In this document: piece after piece, positions 25,286 to 35,528 of the stretch
Layout: each line of letters starts with the position of its first letter
How positions within the stretch are numbered: position 1 is the stretch's first letter
Assembly: GCA_002387845.1 (NCBI GenBank)
Contig: DGLB01000002.1
Span: 47,207-111,206, forward strand
Reading direction: 5' to 3'
Source: Stenotrophomonas maltophilia
GTDB lineage: Bacteria > Pseudomonadota > Gammaproteobacteria > Xanthomonadales > Xanthomonadaceae
Length of the DNA stretch: 64,000 nt
The notes under the pieces: generated by a model
The model's input: the letters and a program-made list of their open reading frames with translations, nothing else
Told to the model about the DNA's origin: nothing
Database searches by the model: none
Translations under genes and position numbers: made by a program

Positions 25286-26837
25286 CCAGTTTCAGTTCGC
25301 TGGGGGCCAGGCCACTGCGCGCGCCCCATTGGTAGATGAAGAAAGCGAACACCGCCACGCTCGCGGTGTCCCACGGATGGGTGATGGCCCCGATGCCGCC
25401 GAACGTCCCCAGCCACGACACCGCCATGACCCCCACGAAGAACGCGATCAGCCAGGCGGAGCTGCGTACCTGCCGCAGCACCCGCACTCGTCGCTCCGCG
25501 TTGAACAGCTGCGAGACCACATAGACCGCGTAGATGCCCACCTGCAGTCCCAGCAGCCACGACACCGTCTTCCAGGTCGACCAGTACACGATCAACGCGG
25601 CGATCATGAACGACAGCGGCCCGAGTACGGCCAGGCCCTTCACCTTGAACGGACGCTCGAGATCGGGGGCACTGCGGCGCAGTGCGGCCACCGTGACCGG
25701 GGCAATGGCGTAGCTCAGCACCAGTGCCGCTGAGACCACCCCGATCAGCGTTTCCCACGACGGGAACGGCAGCGTCCAGAACACTGAAAGCCCGAAGCTC
25801 AGCCACAGCGCCGGACGCGGAATGCCCGATTTCGCATCCACCTTGGTCAGGGCCGGAAGAAAACCGCTGCCCCGCGCCCAGCCATACACCACGCGCGGCG
25901 TGGCGTTCATGTAGATGTTGCCGGTGCCGCTGGGCGAGACCACCGCATCGGCCACCACCAGCGTGGCCAGCCAGCCCATGCCCAGCGCCAGCGCGATGTC
26001 GCGGTATGGCAGCGAATACAGCTTGTCCATGCCGGCCCACCCATTGGCGAGCACGTCGCCCGGCACCGCGCCGAGGAAGGATACCTGCAGCAGCACGTAG
26101 ATCACCGTGGACAGCGCCACCGACAGGATCAGCGCGAACGGAATCGTGCGCTGCGGGTTCTGCACCTCACTGGCCACCGAGACGATGGGCGTCAGGCCGA
26201 GGTAGGCGAAGATGATGCCGCCGGCGGAGATCGCCGCTTCCACACCGGCCATGCCCGACGGCGCGAAGCCCTGGCTGCTGAGGTTGTCCGGGTTGAAGTG
26301 CGCGAGCAGCAGCACGATCACCAGCAGTGGCACCAGGAACTTGAACACGCTGATGATGTTGTTGGCCCGCGCGAAGGTCTTCACGCTGTAGTAGTTCAGC
26401 AGGAAGAACACCACCAGCAGCGCGAACTGCAGCAGCCAGCCCAGCAGCGTGGGATGCGTGCTGTCCGGCTGGGTGAGCGACGGGAACCACGCCGCGGCGT
26501 ACTGCCGGCAGGCTTCCACTTCGATGGCGATCAGGCTGGAGAACGCGATCAGGGTAATGAAGCCAGTCAGCCAACCCAGCAGCGTTCCGTGCGAGTACTC
26601 CGGGTAGCGCACCACGCCGCCGGCGCGCGGCAACGCCGCGCCCAGCTCGCAGTACACCAGGCCCAGCAGGAACACCGCGATGCCGCCGATGATCCACGAG
26701 AGGATGCCGGCAGGTCCGGCAATCGACGACACGTGGCTGGCGGCGAACAACCAGCCTGAGCCGAAAATCGAACCGAGACCGATGAAGGTGAGGTCGGTCA
26801 GACTGAGACGCTTGTGGAACTTTCCTGCAGGTGCCAT
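25266..26837 (-). CDS. APC-family amino acid permease
   Basis: A 523-residue member of the amino acid-polyamine-organocation superfamily with about 12-14 membrane helices. The opening LSLTDLTFIGLGSIFGSGWLFAA is the conserved APC helix-1 motif; SVASEVQNPQRTIPFAL corresponds to the helix-6/loop motif. I start at ATG 26837 because GGGGAA lies 6 bases upstream; an in-frame ATG at 26858 has no ribosome site. Its position among Pro/Hyp peptidases and hydroxyproline catabolic genes suggests it imports hydroxyproline, proline or similar amino acids. Sequence alone resembles aspartate/glutamate-type transporters, so the substrate is uncertain. Confidence 0.9.
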   Translation of the reverse strand: MAPAGKFHKRLSLTDLTFIGLGSIFGSGWLFAASHVSSIAGPAGILSWIIGGIAVFLLGLVYCELGAALPRAGGVVRYPEYSHGTLLGWLTGFITLIAFSSLIAIEVEACRQYAAAWFPSLTQPDSTHPTLLGWLLQFALLVVFFLLNYYSVKTFARANNIISVFKFLVPLLVIVLLLAHFNPDNLSSQGFAPSGMAGVEAAISAGGIIFAYLGLTPIVSVASEVQNPQRTIPFALILSVALSTVIYVLLQVSFLGAVPGDVLANGWAGMDKLYSLPYRDIALALGMGWLATLVVADAVVSPSGTGNIYMNATPRVVYGWARGSGFLPALTKVDAKSGIPRPALWLSFGLSVFWTLPFPSWETLIGVVSAALVLSYAIAPVTVAALRRSAPDLERPFKVKGLAVLGPLSFMIAALIVYWSTWKTVSWLLGLQVGIYAVYVVSQLFNAERRVRVLRQVRSSAWLIAFFVGVMAVSWLGTFGGIGAITHPWDTASVAVFAFFIYQWGARSGLAPSELKLDEDDGE

Positions 26838-26888
26838 GGGGTTCCCCGGTTGGTGCATGGAAGGCAGATCAAGATGCTGCGGTCGACC

Positions 26889-28664
26889 TCAGTTCGGCTT
26901 CGCACCCCAGGGCGACGCGCCGCCTTCGGCGATGAAGCGGTCGATCCGGGCCTCCAGCACCGGCAGCGGCACCGAACCCAGCGACAGCACCGCATCGTGG
27001 AAGTTGCGGATATCGAATTTCGCACCCAGCGCCGCTTCCGCCTTGCGGCGCAGCTTCAGGATTTCCAGTTCGCCCAGGTAGTACGACAGTGCCTGGCCCG
27101 GCCATGCGATGTAACGGTCCACTTCGGTGGTGATCTCGTGTTCGCTCAGCGCGGCGTTGTCGCGCAGGTAAGCCAGTGCCTGCTCGCGGGTCCAGCCCTG
27201 GCTGTGCACGCCGGTGTCGATCACCAGTCGCGCTGCCCGCCACATCTGGTAGGTCAGGTAGCCGAAGCGCTCATAGGGCGTGGTGTACATGCCCATCTCC
27301 AGCCCCAGGTATTCGCAGTACAGCGCCCAGCCCTCCCCGTAAGCGGAGATGTAGGTGTAGCGCCGGAAGTCCGGCAGCTGGGTGTCCTCGGCGGCCATCG
27401 ACATCTGCAGCGAGTGGCCGGGGGAGGATTCATGCAGGGTCAGCGCCGGCAGCACGTACAGCGGTCGCGACGGCAGGTTGTAGGTGTTCAGCCAGTACGT
27501 GTCCAGGCCGCCGCGACCGCCGGTGTAGAACGGCGCGAGGTCATCCGGCACCGGCTTGATGGTGAAACGCTGTCGCGGCACCCGCCCGAAATAGCGACCG
27601 AGGTTGCCGTCCATGACCTTGGAGATCCACGCCGCGCGGTCCAGCAGCTCCTGGGGCGTCTTCGCGTAGAACTGCGGGTCGGTGCGCAGGAAGGTCAGGA
27701 ACTCGGCAAAGCTGCCTTTGTAGCCCACCTCGTCCATCACCTCCTGCATCTCGCGGCGCAGGCGCGCCACCTCGTCCAGCCCGATCTGGTGGATCTGCGC
27801 AGGGGCCATGTCGCGGGTAACGAATTCACGGATCTGCGCACGGTAATACGCCTTGCCATCGGGCAGTAATTCACCGGCCAGCGTGGTGCGTGCCTTGCGG
27901 AGGTATTCCTCGCGCATGAAGTGCAGCAGCTTTTCGTAGGCGGGAATCACACTGGCGTCGATGGCGGCCAGCGCCTGCCGCCGCAGCTCCACCTGTTGTG
28001 CGGCGGGGATGCTGGCCGGCATCTTCTTGAACGGGGTGTAGAACAGGTTCGTCTCGCCCTTGGCCTCGGCGACGTCGGCGATGGACTGGTCGCGCCCGGT
28101 CAATGTCACCCGCGGCTGGCTGAAGCCGCGGGCAAGACCCGCCCGCATGTTGTGGGTCTGGTCCTCGAAGTAGCGTGGAATGTCGGCCAGCTGCGCCAGG
28201 TAACGGCGATAGTCGTCGGCCGTGTGGAAGGTTCCGCGCGCGGTGAAACCGAGGTTGGTCCAGAACGCGGTGTCGCTGTTGAACGGCATCTCCCAGGCGC
28301 GGTAGCGCTGCTGGTCCAGCAGCACTTCGATCTGCTGACGGTAAACCTGGTAGTTCACCTGGTCCGCCGCCGACAGCTGCGCCTGCGGCACCGCATCCAG
28401 TTCCTTCAGCACCTGCGTCCAGTACGCGGTGCGCGTGTCCTGCGTGGCCGGGTCGACCTTGGGCAGATGGTCGGCGGGCCGGCTGCCGCCGTTCTCGTCG
28501 TCGCCCCCGGCGTTCTGCTGTGAGCGCCAGGTCCATTCCCGCGTGTACAGCGCCTTGAACTGTGCGCCGGCATCGGTGTCGGCGGAAGCGGCAGCCGGGC
28601 TGAGCAGACCGGTCGCGCTGATGCCCAGCAACAGGGCGAGGGACAGCGGGGAACGCAGGTTCAT
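26889..28664 (-). CDS. DUF885 secreted metallopeptidase-like protein
   Basis: A 591-residue DUF885 protein with a Sec signal peptide (about 1-28). The family has a gluzincin-like fold with the motif HExxPGH, here HESSPGH at about residue 411. Downstream conserved blocks are [27 protein letters not shown] and [16 protein letters not shown]. Members are probably oligopeptidases, but biochemical data are sparse. It is a diverged paralogue of the adjacent upstream gene, which it overlaps by four bases. Likely periplasmic or extracellular, acting on peptides from the same substrate as the S9 and M24 enzymes. Confidence 0.88.
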   Translation of the reverse strand: MNLRSPLSLALLLGISATGLLSPAAASADTDAGAQFKALYTREWTWRSQQNAGGDDENGGSRPADHLPKVDPATQDTRTAYWTQVLKELDAVPQAQLSAADQVNYQVYRQQIEVLLDQQRYRAWEMPFNSDTAFWTNLGFTARGTFHTADDYRRYLAQLADIPRYFEDQTHNMRAGLARGFSQPRVTLTGRDQSIADVAEAKGETNLFYTPFKKMPASIPAAQQVELRRQALAAIDASVIPAYEKLLHFMREEYLRKARTTLAGELLPDGKAYYRAQIREFVTRDMAPAQIHQIGLDEVARLRREMQEVMDEVGYKGSFAEFLTFLRTDPQFYAKTPQELLDRAAWISKVMDGNLGRYFGRVPRQRFTIKPVPDDLAPFYTGGRGGLDTYWLNTYNLPSRPLYVLPALTLHESSPGHSLQMSMAAEDTQLPDFRRYTYISAYGEGWALYCEYLGLEMGMYTTPYERFGYLTYQMWRAARLVIDTGVHSQGWTREQALAYLRDNAALSEHEITTEVDRYIAWPGQALSYYLGELEILKLRRKAEAALGAKFDIRNFHDAVLSLGSVPLPVLEARIDRFIAEGGASPWGAKPN

Positions 28665-30496
28665 GGAGTCTCCTTGGAAGTACCGGAAGCCGGCGCGGCC
28701 TGGGCCTGGGCGATCCAGGCATCGATGCGGGCGTTGAGCAGGTCCAGCGGCATCGCACCGCCACCCAGCACCGCGTCATGGAACGCGCGGATGTCGAAGC
28801 GATCCCCCAGTGCCTGTTCGGCCTTGGCACGCAGGGCGAGGATGTCGAGCTGGCCGATCTTGTAGCCCAGTGCCTGGCCCGGCCACACGATGTAGCGGTC
28901 GGTCTCGGCCTGGATGCTGGGTTCGTCGTCGGACGGATGGGCGTGGAAGAAGTCGACCATCTGCTGGCGCGTCCAGCGCTTGTAGTGCACGCCGGTATCG
29001 AGCACCAGGCGGTTGGCGCGCAGCAGTTCACCGGCCAGGTGCCCGTAACGGCTGTACGGGTCCTTGAAGAAGCCCACCTCGCCTGCCAGTCGCTCCGCAT
29101 ACAGCGCCCAGCCTTCGATGAAGGCGTTGTAGCCGGCCTGCTGGCGGAACGGCGGCAGCGGCAGCGTCTGCGAGAGCGAGATCTGCAGGTGATGACCGGG
29201 CACGCCTTCGTGGTAGGCGGTGGTTTCAATATTGACCAGGGTGCGGTCGGTGGCGTCATTGGCGTTGACCATCACGATCGCGGGTTTGGTGCCCTCTGGA
29301 TTGCTCTGCCAGTACTCCGCGCCGGGTGCCTCGCGGCGGAACGCCGGCATGCCCTGCACCACCAGCGGTGTCTTGGGCAGGTGGCCAAACAGCTTGGGCA
29401 GCTCCGGTTCCATGTCGGCGATGTAGCCGCGGTACAGGCCCAGGATCTGCTCGCTGGAGGTCGCGAAGTGGCGCTTGTCGGTGGCCACCGCCTTGCGGAA
29501 GCTGGCCAGGTCGGCGAAGCCCTGCTGCTTCGCGATCCGGGTCATCTCGCCTTCGATCCGGGTCACTTCGGCCAGGCCGATCTGGTGGATCTCTTCCGGC
29601 GATTTGTCGGTGGTGGTCTGGGTACGCACGGCGAACTGGTAACGCCTGTCGCCGTCTGGCAGCGACCAGATGCCTTCCTGGGTGCGGCCCTGCGCGGCGT
29701 ACTCGTCTTTCACGAAGGCGGCCAGCTTCGTGTAAGCCGGTCGCACCTGTTCGTCGATGGCGGCGATCAGCTGATTGCGGATCTGTGCCCGCTGCGCCGG
29801 GTCGGCCACTGCGGTATCCAGCTTTTTCAGCGGTGATGCAAAGGCGCTGTCCGCACCTGATGGCTCGGCGATCTTCGCAATCTGCGCCGGCAGCTTCTCG
29901 AGCAGATACCGCGGCTGCACCAGGCCATCTTTCGCTCCCTGCCGTGATACCTCCACGATCTGGTCAAGCAACGCCGGAATGGCGTTCAGGCGCGCGATGT
30001 AGTCCTGGTAGTCCTTGGCATTCTCGAACGGAAACGCATCGCCCATGCCCGCCAGCGACAGCTGGATTCCGCCGACCGGCTCCAGCGGCATCTCATGTGT
30101 TTTCAGATCGATTGACGTCAACCTGTCACGCAGCTGGCGCAGCATCATCTGCAGGCTCAGCTGGCGCTGTTCGTCCAAGGCCTTGGCGTCGACCGCCTCG
30201 AAGCGCGTGAGCAGATCCGCCGTGGCCGCGCGATCCGCCGCGACCGCCGCAAGGCTGTAGTCGGTCCAGCGGTCGTTGTAGCGCTTGTCGCCGATGATGC
30301 TGGCGAATTCCGGGCTGTGTGCCAGTTGGTACTGCCACTGCTCGTCCAGCAGCGCATCAAATCCCTGCGCGGCTGGGGCCTTCGCTGCCGCGCCTGCCGG
30401 CGCATCGGCAGCGCCCGGCGTGGGCGTGGACGGCGAACACGCCGTGAACAGCGCTGCGCCAAGCAGGCCGATGACAAGGGGGCGGAACGGGGCCAT
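28661..30496 (-). CDS. DUF885 lipoprotein metallopeptidase-like protein
   Basis: A 611-residue paralogue of the next gene downstream. It carries a lipoprotein signal (LFTAC, Cys about 20) instead of a plain Sec signal, so it is likely anchored in a membrane. The HExxPGH motif is HEGVPGH at about residue 427. [29 protein letters not shown] and [19 protein letters not shown] repeat the family blocks. It overlaps the downstream paralogue by four bases. The different localisation signals suggest division of labour after a tandem duplication. Confidence 0.88.
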   Translation of the reverse strand: MAPFRPLVIGLLGAALFTACSPSTPTPGAADAPAGAAAKAPAAQGFDALLDEQWQYQLAHSPEFASIIGDKRYNDRWTDYSLAAVAADRAATADLLTRFEAVDAKALDEQRQLSLQMMLRQLRDRLTSIDLKTHEMPLEPVGGIQLSLAGMGDAFPFENAKDYQDYIARLNAIPALLDQIVEVSRQGAKDGLVQPRYLLEKLPAQIAKIAEPSGADSAFASPLKKLDTAVADPAQRAQIRNQLIAAIDEQVRPAYTKLAAFVKDEYAAQGRTQEGIWSLPDGDRRYQFAVRTQTTTDKSPEEIHQIGLAEVTRIEGEMTRIAKQQGFADLASFRKAVATDKRHFATSSEQILGLYRGYIADMEPELPKLFGHLPKTPLVVQGMPAFRREAPGAEYWQSNPEGTKPAIVMVNANDATDRTLVNIETTAYHEGVPGHHLQISLSQTLPLPPFRQQAGYNAFIEGWALYAERLAGEVGFFKDPYSRYGHLAGELLRANRLVLDTGVHYKRWTRQQMVDFFHAHPSDDEPSIQAETDRYIVWPGQALGYKIGQLDILALRAKAEQALGDRFDIRAFHDAVLGGGAMPLDLLNARIDAWIAQAQAAPASGTSKETP

Positions 30497-30525
30497 GCGC
30501 TTACTCCGGTAGGGGCGTGATGTCC

Positions 30526-31728
30526 TCAGGCGAACGGGCGGTCAATCGCCGGCGACGGCGGCGTGAACCACTGCGCGCCGCTTTCGGTCACATGGAAGTG
30601 GTCTTCCAGGCGCACGCCGAACGCGCCTGGGACCACGATCATCGGTTCGTTGCTGCAGCACATGCCCGGCTGCAGCACGGTGTCATTGCCGCGCACCAGG
30701 TACGGGGCTTCGTGGATGGCCAGACCGCAGCCGTGGCCGGTGCGGTGCGGCAACCCCGGCAGGCGGTAGTCGGGTCCCAGCCCGGCTGCTTCAAGCACCG
30801 CACGCGCCGCCGCGTCGACCGACGCGCAGCTCACGCCCGGACGCACTGCCGCGAAGGCAGCCGCCTGGGCGGCGTGTTCAAGGTCCCAGATCCGGCGCTG
30901 CTCTTCGCTGGGTTCGCCGAAGATCCAGGTCCGCGTGATATCGGAGTGGTAGCCCTGCACCGTGCAACCGGTATCGATCAGGACCAGCTGGCCCTTTGCC
31001 AGATGCTGCACACCGGGAATGCCATGCGGGAACGCGGTGGCATGACCGAACTGCACGATGCAGAACGTGGACCCGTTGTCGGCTCCCAGGGCGCGATGCG
31101 CCTGGTCGATGAAGCGCACCAGTTCATCGGTACCGATGCCCTCGCGTGCGATGCCCGCTGCAAGGCGGTGCACCTGCAGGGTCATGTCGCAGGCCTGCTG
31201 CATCAACGCCAGTTCCGCCGGCGACTTGCACATGCGGCAGCCGTCGATGATCGCGCTGGCGTCGCGGATGGCGTCGGCCGGAAGATGGTTCACCAGCCCG
31301 GTATGCACGCCGAAGGCGATACCCGGGTCCAGCGCCAGCGTGCGCGCGCCACGCGCTGCCATCAGCTGAACAACCAGCGCGTGCGGATCTTCGTGCTCTT
31401 CCCACAGGCGTTTGTCCGCCGGGATCTTCAGCACGGCGTCCAGCGAGCCCTCCTCGAACACCGGGCACACCAGCAGCGGCTCGCCTTCCAGCGTGAGCAG
31501 CAGGCCAACCAGCCGTTCGGTCGCGCCCCAGGGCACGCCGGCGAAGTAGCGCAGCGACGTGCCAGCCCCTACCAGCAGCGCATCCACGCCCTGCGCCTGC
31601 ATCAACGCACGGGCGCGGGCGATACGCGCCTTGTACTCGTCGGCTCCGATGGCTGGAGCACGGTTTTCCCATGGCTTCAGCCGCGCCTGGGCGTCGGCCA
31701 GGGTGAGTCCGCCGATCTGACCGCTCAC
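30526..31728 (-). CDS. M24 family Xaa-Pro peptidase
   Basis: A 400-residue pita-bread fold peptidase with an N-terminal creatinase-like domain (about 1-165) and a C-terminal M24 domain. All metal ligands are visible: Asp in LIDTGCTVQGYHSD (two Asp), His in HRTGHGCGLAIHE, Glu in CSNEPMIV and Glu in VRLEDHFHV. There is no signal peptide, so it is cytoplasmic. Such enzymes cleave Xaa-Pro bonds, fitting final breakdown of imported Pro/Hyp peptides. It overlaps the aldehyde dehydrogenase gene by four bases. Confidence 0.92.
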   Translation of the reverse strand: MSGQIGGLTLADAQARLKPWENRAPAIGADEYKARIARARALMQAQGVDALLVGAGTSLRYFAGVPWGATERLVGLLLTLEGEPLLVCPVFEEGSLDAVLKIPADKRLWEEHEDPHALVVQLMAARGARTLALDPGIAFGVHTGLVNHLPADAIRDASAIIDGCRMCKSPAELALMQQACDMTLQVHRLAAGIAREGIGTDELVRFIDQAHRALGADNGSTFCIVQFGHATAFPHGIPGVQHLAKGQLVLIDTGCTVQGYHSDITRTWIFGEPSEEQRRIWDLEHAAQAAAFAAVRPGVSCASVDAAARAVLEAAGLGPDYRLPGLPHRTGHGCGLAIHEAPYLVRGNDTVLQPGMCCSNEPMIVVPGAFGVRLEDHFHVTESGAQWFTPPSPAIDRPFA

Positions 31729-33317
31729 GAACCGGCTCCCACGTCGGCAACGCCGGTCACGCCGTCGATCGTCCGCTGCACATTGCCTGGATTGCGGTCG
31801 CGCAGTTCCACCGGCAACAGCGCATCGGGCACCGCGTCATAGCTGTGCAGCGCTGCGAAGCGATGGATCGCCGCCGGCATGCCGACCGAGGTGAAGCCGG
31901 GGTGGCCGGTGCTCGGGAACGGACCCCCGTGGTTCTGCGCCGCACTCACCGCCACGCCGGTCGGCATGCGCGAATTGATCAGCCGTCCCACGCGCGCGCG
32001 CAGCACCGGGGCGATGCGCTGCCACGCTTCATCGTCGCTGCCGTCAGCAGCGCGGTACAGCGTACCGGTGAGGTTGCCTTCGAAGGCCGCCGCGACCTGC
32101 ACCATGCCCTCCGCATCCGCCACCCGCACCAGCAGGCTGACCGGGCCGAACGCTTCGGTCTGCAGCGCCTGCGGCTGCGCGACGAAGGCCGCGGCATCAA
32201 CACTCAGCAAGGTCGGCGAATGGCGGTAACCGCCCTCGCCCGCCGCACCGCCGGCCAGCAGTTCGGCCCCGGCCGCGCGCAGGGTCGCGATGCCCTGGGT
32301 GAGGTGATCCAGCCCCCCTTGCGAGAACAGCACCATCGGTGCTGCCGCCGCGAAGTGGGCCGTGGCAGCGGCGACGAAGGCATCGCCTTCGGCACCATGC
32401 GGCACCACCACCACGCCAGGGTTGGTACAGAACTGCCCACTGCCCAGCGTGCACGAGGCAAAGAACTCCTGGGCCAGCGCTTCGCCGCGCTCGGCCAGAG
32501 CACCCGGCAGCATGAAGACGGGATTGACGCTGGAGAGCTCGGCATAGAACGGGATGCCAGCGGCGTCGGCGGCTGCCTTCAGTGCAAGCCCCCCCCCGCG
32601 ACTGCCGGTGAAGCCGATCGCACCCAGCCGTGCATCGCCGGCCAGCGTCAGTCCCAGCGGGTTGCCGAACTGGTACAGCAGCTGCACGGCTGCCGCCGGC
32701 AGCCCGGCTGCCAGCAGCGCGGTGTGCGCCAGCTGCGCCATGCGCTGGCTGGTTGCCGGATGCAGCGGATGCGCCTTGGCGATGACCGGGTTGCGCGCGG
32801 CAATGGCCGAGGCGAAATCACTGCCTGCGATGGCATTGAAGGCGAACGGGAAATTGTTGGGGCCGAACACCAGCACCGGCTTTGACAGCGGTGCCCGGTG
32901 CGCACGCAGCCCGGCCACCGTATCGATCACCGGCTGGGTCCAGCTATAGCTGCGCACGGCAGCAGCGGCCTGCCGAAGCTGGCCGCTGGTGCGTGGCAGT
33001 TCGTTGCCGCGCAGCCGCGTGGGGGCAGGCAGTGCGGTTTCGGCGTGGGCCAGGGCCACCAGCGTGTCAGCGTCGGCGTCCAGCGCGTCGGCATAGGCGT
33101 CCAGGAACGCCGCGATGCGCTCGGCCGGCACCGCCGCCAACTCGGCGGCAACGGCACTGGCTGCCGCGACCGCCGCTTCAATGTCGGCCGCGCCGCTGAC
33201 GGGGAACGCCGGTCCGATGGCGTCGCCCGTGGTGGGGTCCGCCGCGCGGAAGCTCCCCTCGGATGACAGACTGGCTTGCCAGCGTCCCGCCAGCAGGAGC
33301 GGTTCGACGTTGCTCAT
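31725..33317 (-). CDS. Aldehyde dehydrogenase, probable 2-ketoglutarate semialdehyde dehydrogenase
   Basis: A 530-residue NAD(P)-dependent aldehyde dehydrogenase; the last step of hydroxyproline degradation oxidises 2-ketoglutarate semialdehyde to 2-oxoglutarate. It shows the cofactor region VFGPNNFPFAFN, the Gly motif FTGSRGGGLAL, the Glu region YAELSSVNPVF and the catalytic Cys in GSGQFCTNPG (about residue 297). The start at ATG 33317 is one base from the stop of the DapA-type gene. An in-frame ATG at 33338 would overlap that gene and is less likely. The pathway assignment comes from the neighbours. Confidence 0.92.
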   Translation of the reverse strand: MSNVEPLLLAGRWQASLSSEGSFRAADPTTGDAIGPAFPVSGAADIEAAVAAASAVAAELAAVPAERIAAFLDAYADALDADADTLVALAHAETALPAPTRLRGNELPRTSGQLRQAAAAVRSYSWTQPVIDTVAGLRAHRAPLSKPVLVFGPNNFPFAFNAIAGSDFASAIAARNPVIAKAHPLHPATSQRMAQLAHTALLAAGLPAAAVQLLYQFGNPLGLTLAGDARLGAIGFTGSRGGGLALKAAADAAGIPFYAELSSVNPVFMLPGALAERGEALAQEFFASCTLGSGQFCTNPGVVVVPHGAEGDAFVAAATAHFAAAAPMVLFSQGGLDHLTQGIATLRAAGAELLAGGAAGEGGYRHSPTLLSVDAAAFVAQPQALQTEAFGPVSLLVRVADAEGMVQVAAAFEGNLTGTLYRAADGSDDEAWQRIAPVLRARVGRLINSRMPTGVAVSAAQNHGGPFPSTGHPGFTSVGMPAAIHRFAALHSYDAVPDALLPVELRDRNPGNVQRTIDGVTGVADVGAGS

Positions 33318-33318
33318 A

Positions 33319-34221
33319 TCAGGCCTTCTTGGTTGCAATGGCGTGGTCGATGATCTTCAGTGCTTCGGCACGTTCTGCACCTTCCACCACCAGGCGCGGT
33401 GCACGCACGGTCTCGCTGCCAAGGCCGACCTTCGCCTGCACCAGCTTGATCAGCTGCACGAACTTGGGCACGGTGTCCAGGCGCAGCAGCGGCAGGAACC
33501 AGTTGTAGAGTTCGGCCGAGGCCGCATAGCCGCCATCACGGGCCAGCTCGAACAGCTTCACGGACTCCACCGGGTAGGCGTTTACCAGGCCGGCGATCCA
33601 GCCTTCGGCACCCATCGCCAGCCCTTCCACGATGGCATCGTCCATGCCGACCAGCAGCACCAGGCGGTCGCCCAGCAGCTCCTTGATCGCGGCAAAGCGA
33701 CGGATCTCGCCCGAGGATTCCTTCACCGCCTGCAGGTTCGGGAACTCACCGGCCAGCTGCGCGATCTGCGCCGGCAGGATGTCGGTGCGGTACGCCACCG
33801 GGTTGTTGTAGAGAATGCACGGCAGGTCGGTGGCACCCAGCACGGCGCGTGCATGCGCGGCGGCTTCATGCCAGTCCGAGGTGTACACATACACCGGCAG
33901 TACCATCAGGCCCTTGGCACCGGCCGCCTTGACCGCCTGCGCCAGCTTGACCGCCTCTTCGGTGGACAGCGCGGCAATGCCCGGCACCACCGGCACGCGT
34001 GCGCCCACGGCCTTCACCAGGGTGGTGACGATGGCTACCTTCTCGTCGAAGGTCAGCGTGGCCGCTTCGCCCAGCGAACCCAGCGGCACGATGGCGGTGG
34101 AACCGGCATCGACCAGCTTTACCGCATGCTCGGCAAGAAAGGCGTGGTCGACGCTGCCGTCGGCATTGAACGGGGTGGTGATGGCGGGCAGCACGCCCTT
34201 CCAGAAAGAAGCATTGCTCAT
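33319..34221 (-). CDS. DapA-family lyase, probable pyrroline-4-hydroxy-2-carboxylate deaminase
   Basis: A 300-residue class I aldolase-fold protein of the DHDPS/NAL family. The Schiff-base Lys is K167 in LQAVKESSGE and the conserved Tyr is Y138 in LYNNPVAYR; GSLGEAATL matches the GxxGE motif. In hydroxyproline clusters this family converts delta1-pyrroline-4-hydroxy-2-carboxylate to 2-ketoglutarate semialdehyde plus ammonia. It sits between the dehydrogenase subunits and the aldehyde dehydrogenase and overlaps the former by four bases. A dihydrodipicolinate synthase role is possible by fold but unlikely in this context. Confidence 0.9.
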   Translation of the reverse strand: MSNASFWKGVLPAITTPFNADGSVDHAFLAEHAVKLVDAGSTAIVPLGSLGEAATLTFDEKVAIVTTLVKAVGARVPVVPGIAALSTEEAVKLAQAVKAAGAKGLMVLPVYVYTSDWHEAAAHARAVLGATDLPCILYNNPVAYRTDILPAQIAQLAGEFPNLQAVKESSGEIRRFAAIKELLGDRLVLLVGMDDAIVEGLAMGAEGWIAGLVNAYPVESVKLFELARDGGYAASAELYNWFLPLLRLDTVPKFVQLIKLVQAKVGLGSETVRAPRLVVEGAERAEALKIIDHAIATKKA

Positions 34222-35528
34222 GAATGGATCCCTTGCGAGTCGTCGGTGAAAGAGTCGGCCAGCGCCGCGAGGCGGACCGGGAACAACGGCGGCCGGCGGC
34301 CGCCATCGGTGGAGGATTCGGCGTTGCCCAGGCCCAGCTCGGCCATCGCGGTACCGCAGATACGGCCCTGGCAGGCACCCATGCCGCAGCGCGAGGTCAG
34401 CTTGGCGTCGCGGCGGTCGATGAAGTCACGCAACGCGCCCAGCGGCACGTCTTCGCAGCGACACACCAGCGTGGTGTCCTGGGCCAGCCCGTGCACGCGC
34501 GCATCGAGCGCGAAGGTGCGCTGCAGCTGCACGGCGAAGGCGCGCGCCCGTCGCCGCTGGCCCTGCAGCGCGGCGGCGGCACGCGGTGCGCCGGCCGCCA
34601 TGTGCCCGGCGATGGCACCTTCAAGCAGTGCACTGTCGCGGCCGCCGACGCCGAGGGCTTCGCCTGCGGCAAAAACGTTCGGCACACTGGTGCGCAGTTG
34701 TGCGTCCACGTCTACCTGTGGGTGCGCGCCGGTGTTCACCAGCCGGCAGCCAAGCAGTTGCGCCAGTTCCGTGTTGGGCACCAGGCCATAGCCCACGGCC
34801 AGCTGGTCGCAGGCGATGGTGTACCGGCCACGCGGCCCCTCGATTTCGACTTCGCGCAGCTGCGCATCCCCATGCGCCGCCACCACCACGCTGCCCGCGT
34901 GGTAGCCGATACCGGTCAGCTGCAGTTGCAGTGCCGCCGCCTGCACGGCCTTGCCCGGCCAACGCGGCAGCTGCAGGGCGAAGCGCGCTACTGCGCTGCG
35001 AGATGCCTGCTCATGGATGCCCAGCACCTGCGCGCCATGCCGGCGCAACGTGGCCGCACTGGCCAGCAGCAACGGCCCGCTGCCGGCCACCACCACGCGT
35101 TTGCCGGACAGCGGCCAGCCCTGCTTGGCCAGCGCCTGTGCGCCGCCTGCACCGGTCACACCCGGCAGCGTCCAGCCCGGGAACGGCAGCAGCAGCTCAC
35201 GTGCACCGGTGGCCAGCACCAGATGACGGTAATGCAGTTGCTGTGCACCGGCCGGGCCGTCGGCCAGCAGCCAACCCGGTTGCGCCAGCGTCACCTGGGT
35301 CTGCGCCAGCCATTCGACCTCGCGCTTGCCAAGCACCTCCAGCGCACGCCGGGCCATGCCCGGCACGCCATGGGCCACGTCATGTCGCCACACCTGCCCA
35401 CCCGCGCGCGGCTGCGCGTCCACGATGCCCACCCGAACGCCGTGTGACGCAGCCGCGCGCGCGGCGGCCAATCCCGCCGGGCCTGCACCCACTACCAGAA
35501 CATCGAAATGGAGCACGGACTCAGCCAT
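34218..35528 (-). CDS. D-hydroxyproline dehydrogenase, FAD/NAD-fold subunit with BFD-type Cys cluster
   Basis: A 436-residue flavoprotein subunit. The dinucleotide-binding motif VVGAGPAGLAAARAA is at about 11-25, and a second GxGxxG-like stretch is VVVAGSGPLLLAS. The C-terminal region carries CRCEDVPLGALRDF followed by SRCGMGACQGRICG, a [2Fe-2S] pattern of BFD-like domains. This matches the alpha subunits of hetero-oligomeric D-hydroxyproline or octopine/nopaline-type dehydrogenases. The gene overlaps the small ferredoxin-like subunit gene by 8 bases and the deaminase gene by 4. Confidence 0.88.
   Translation of the reverse strand: MAESVLHFDVLVVGAGPAGLAAARAAASHGVRVGIVDAQPRAGGQVWRHDVAHGVPGMARRALEVLGKREVEWLAQTQVTLAQPGWLLADGPAGAQQLHYRHLVLATGARELLLPFPGWTLPGVTGAGGAQALAKQGWPLSGKRVVVAGSGPLLLASAATLRRHGAQVLGIHEQASRSAVARFALQLPRWPGKAVQAAALQLQLTGIGYHAGSVVVAAHGDAQLREVEIEGPRGRYTIACDQLAVGYGLVPNTELAQLLGCRLVNTGAHPQVDVDAQLRTSVPNVFAAGEALGVGGRDSALLEGAIAGHMAAGAPRAAAALQGQRRRARAFAVQLQRTFALDARVHGLAQDTTLVCRCEDVPLGALRDFIDRRDAKLTSRCGMGACQGRICGTAMAELGLGNAESSTDGGRRPPLFPVRLAALADSFTDDSQGIHS

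Noticed and set aside
33319..34221. Dihydrodipicolinate synthase (lysine biosynthesis)
   Set aside because: Same fold and Schiff-base Lys, but the gene is locked by overlaps into a hydroxyproline catabolic operon.
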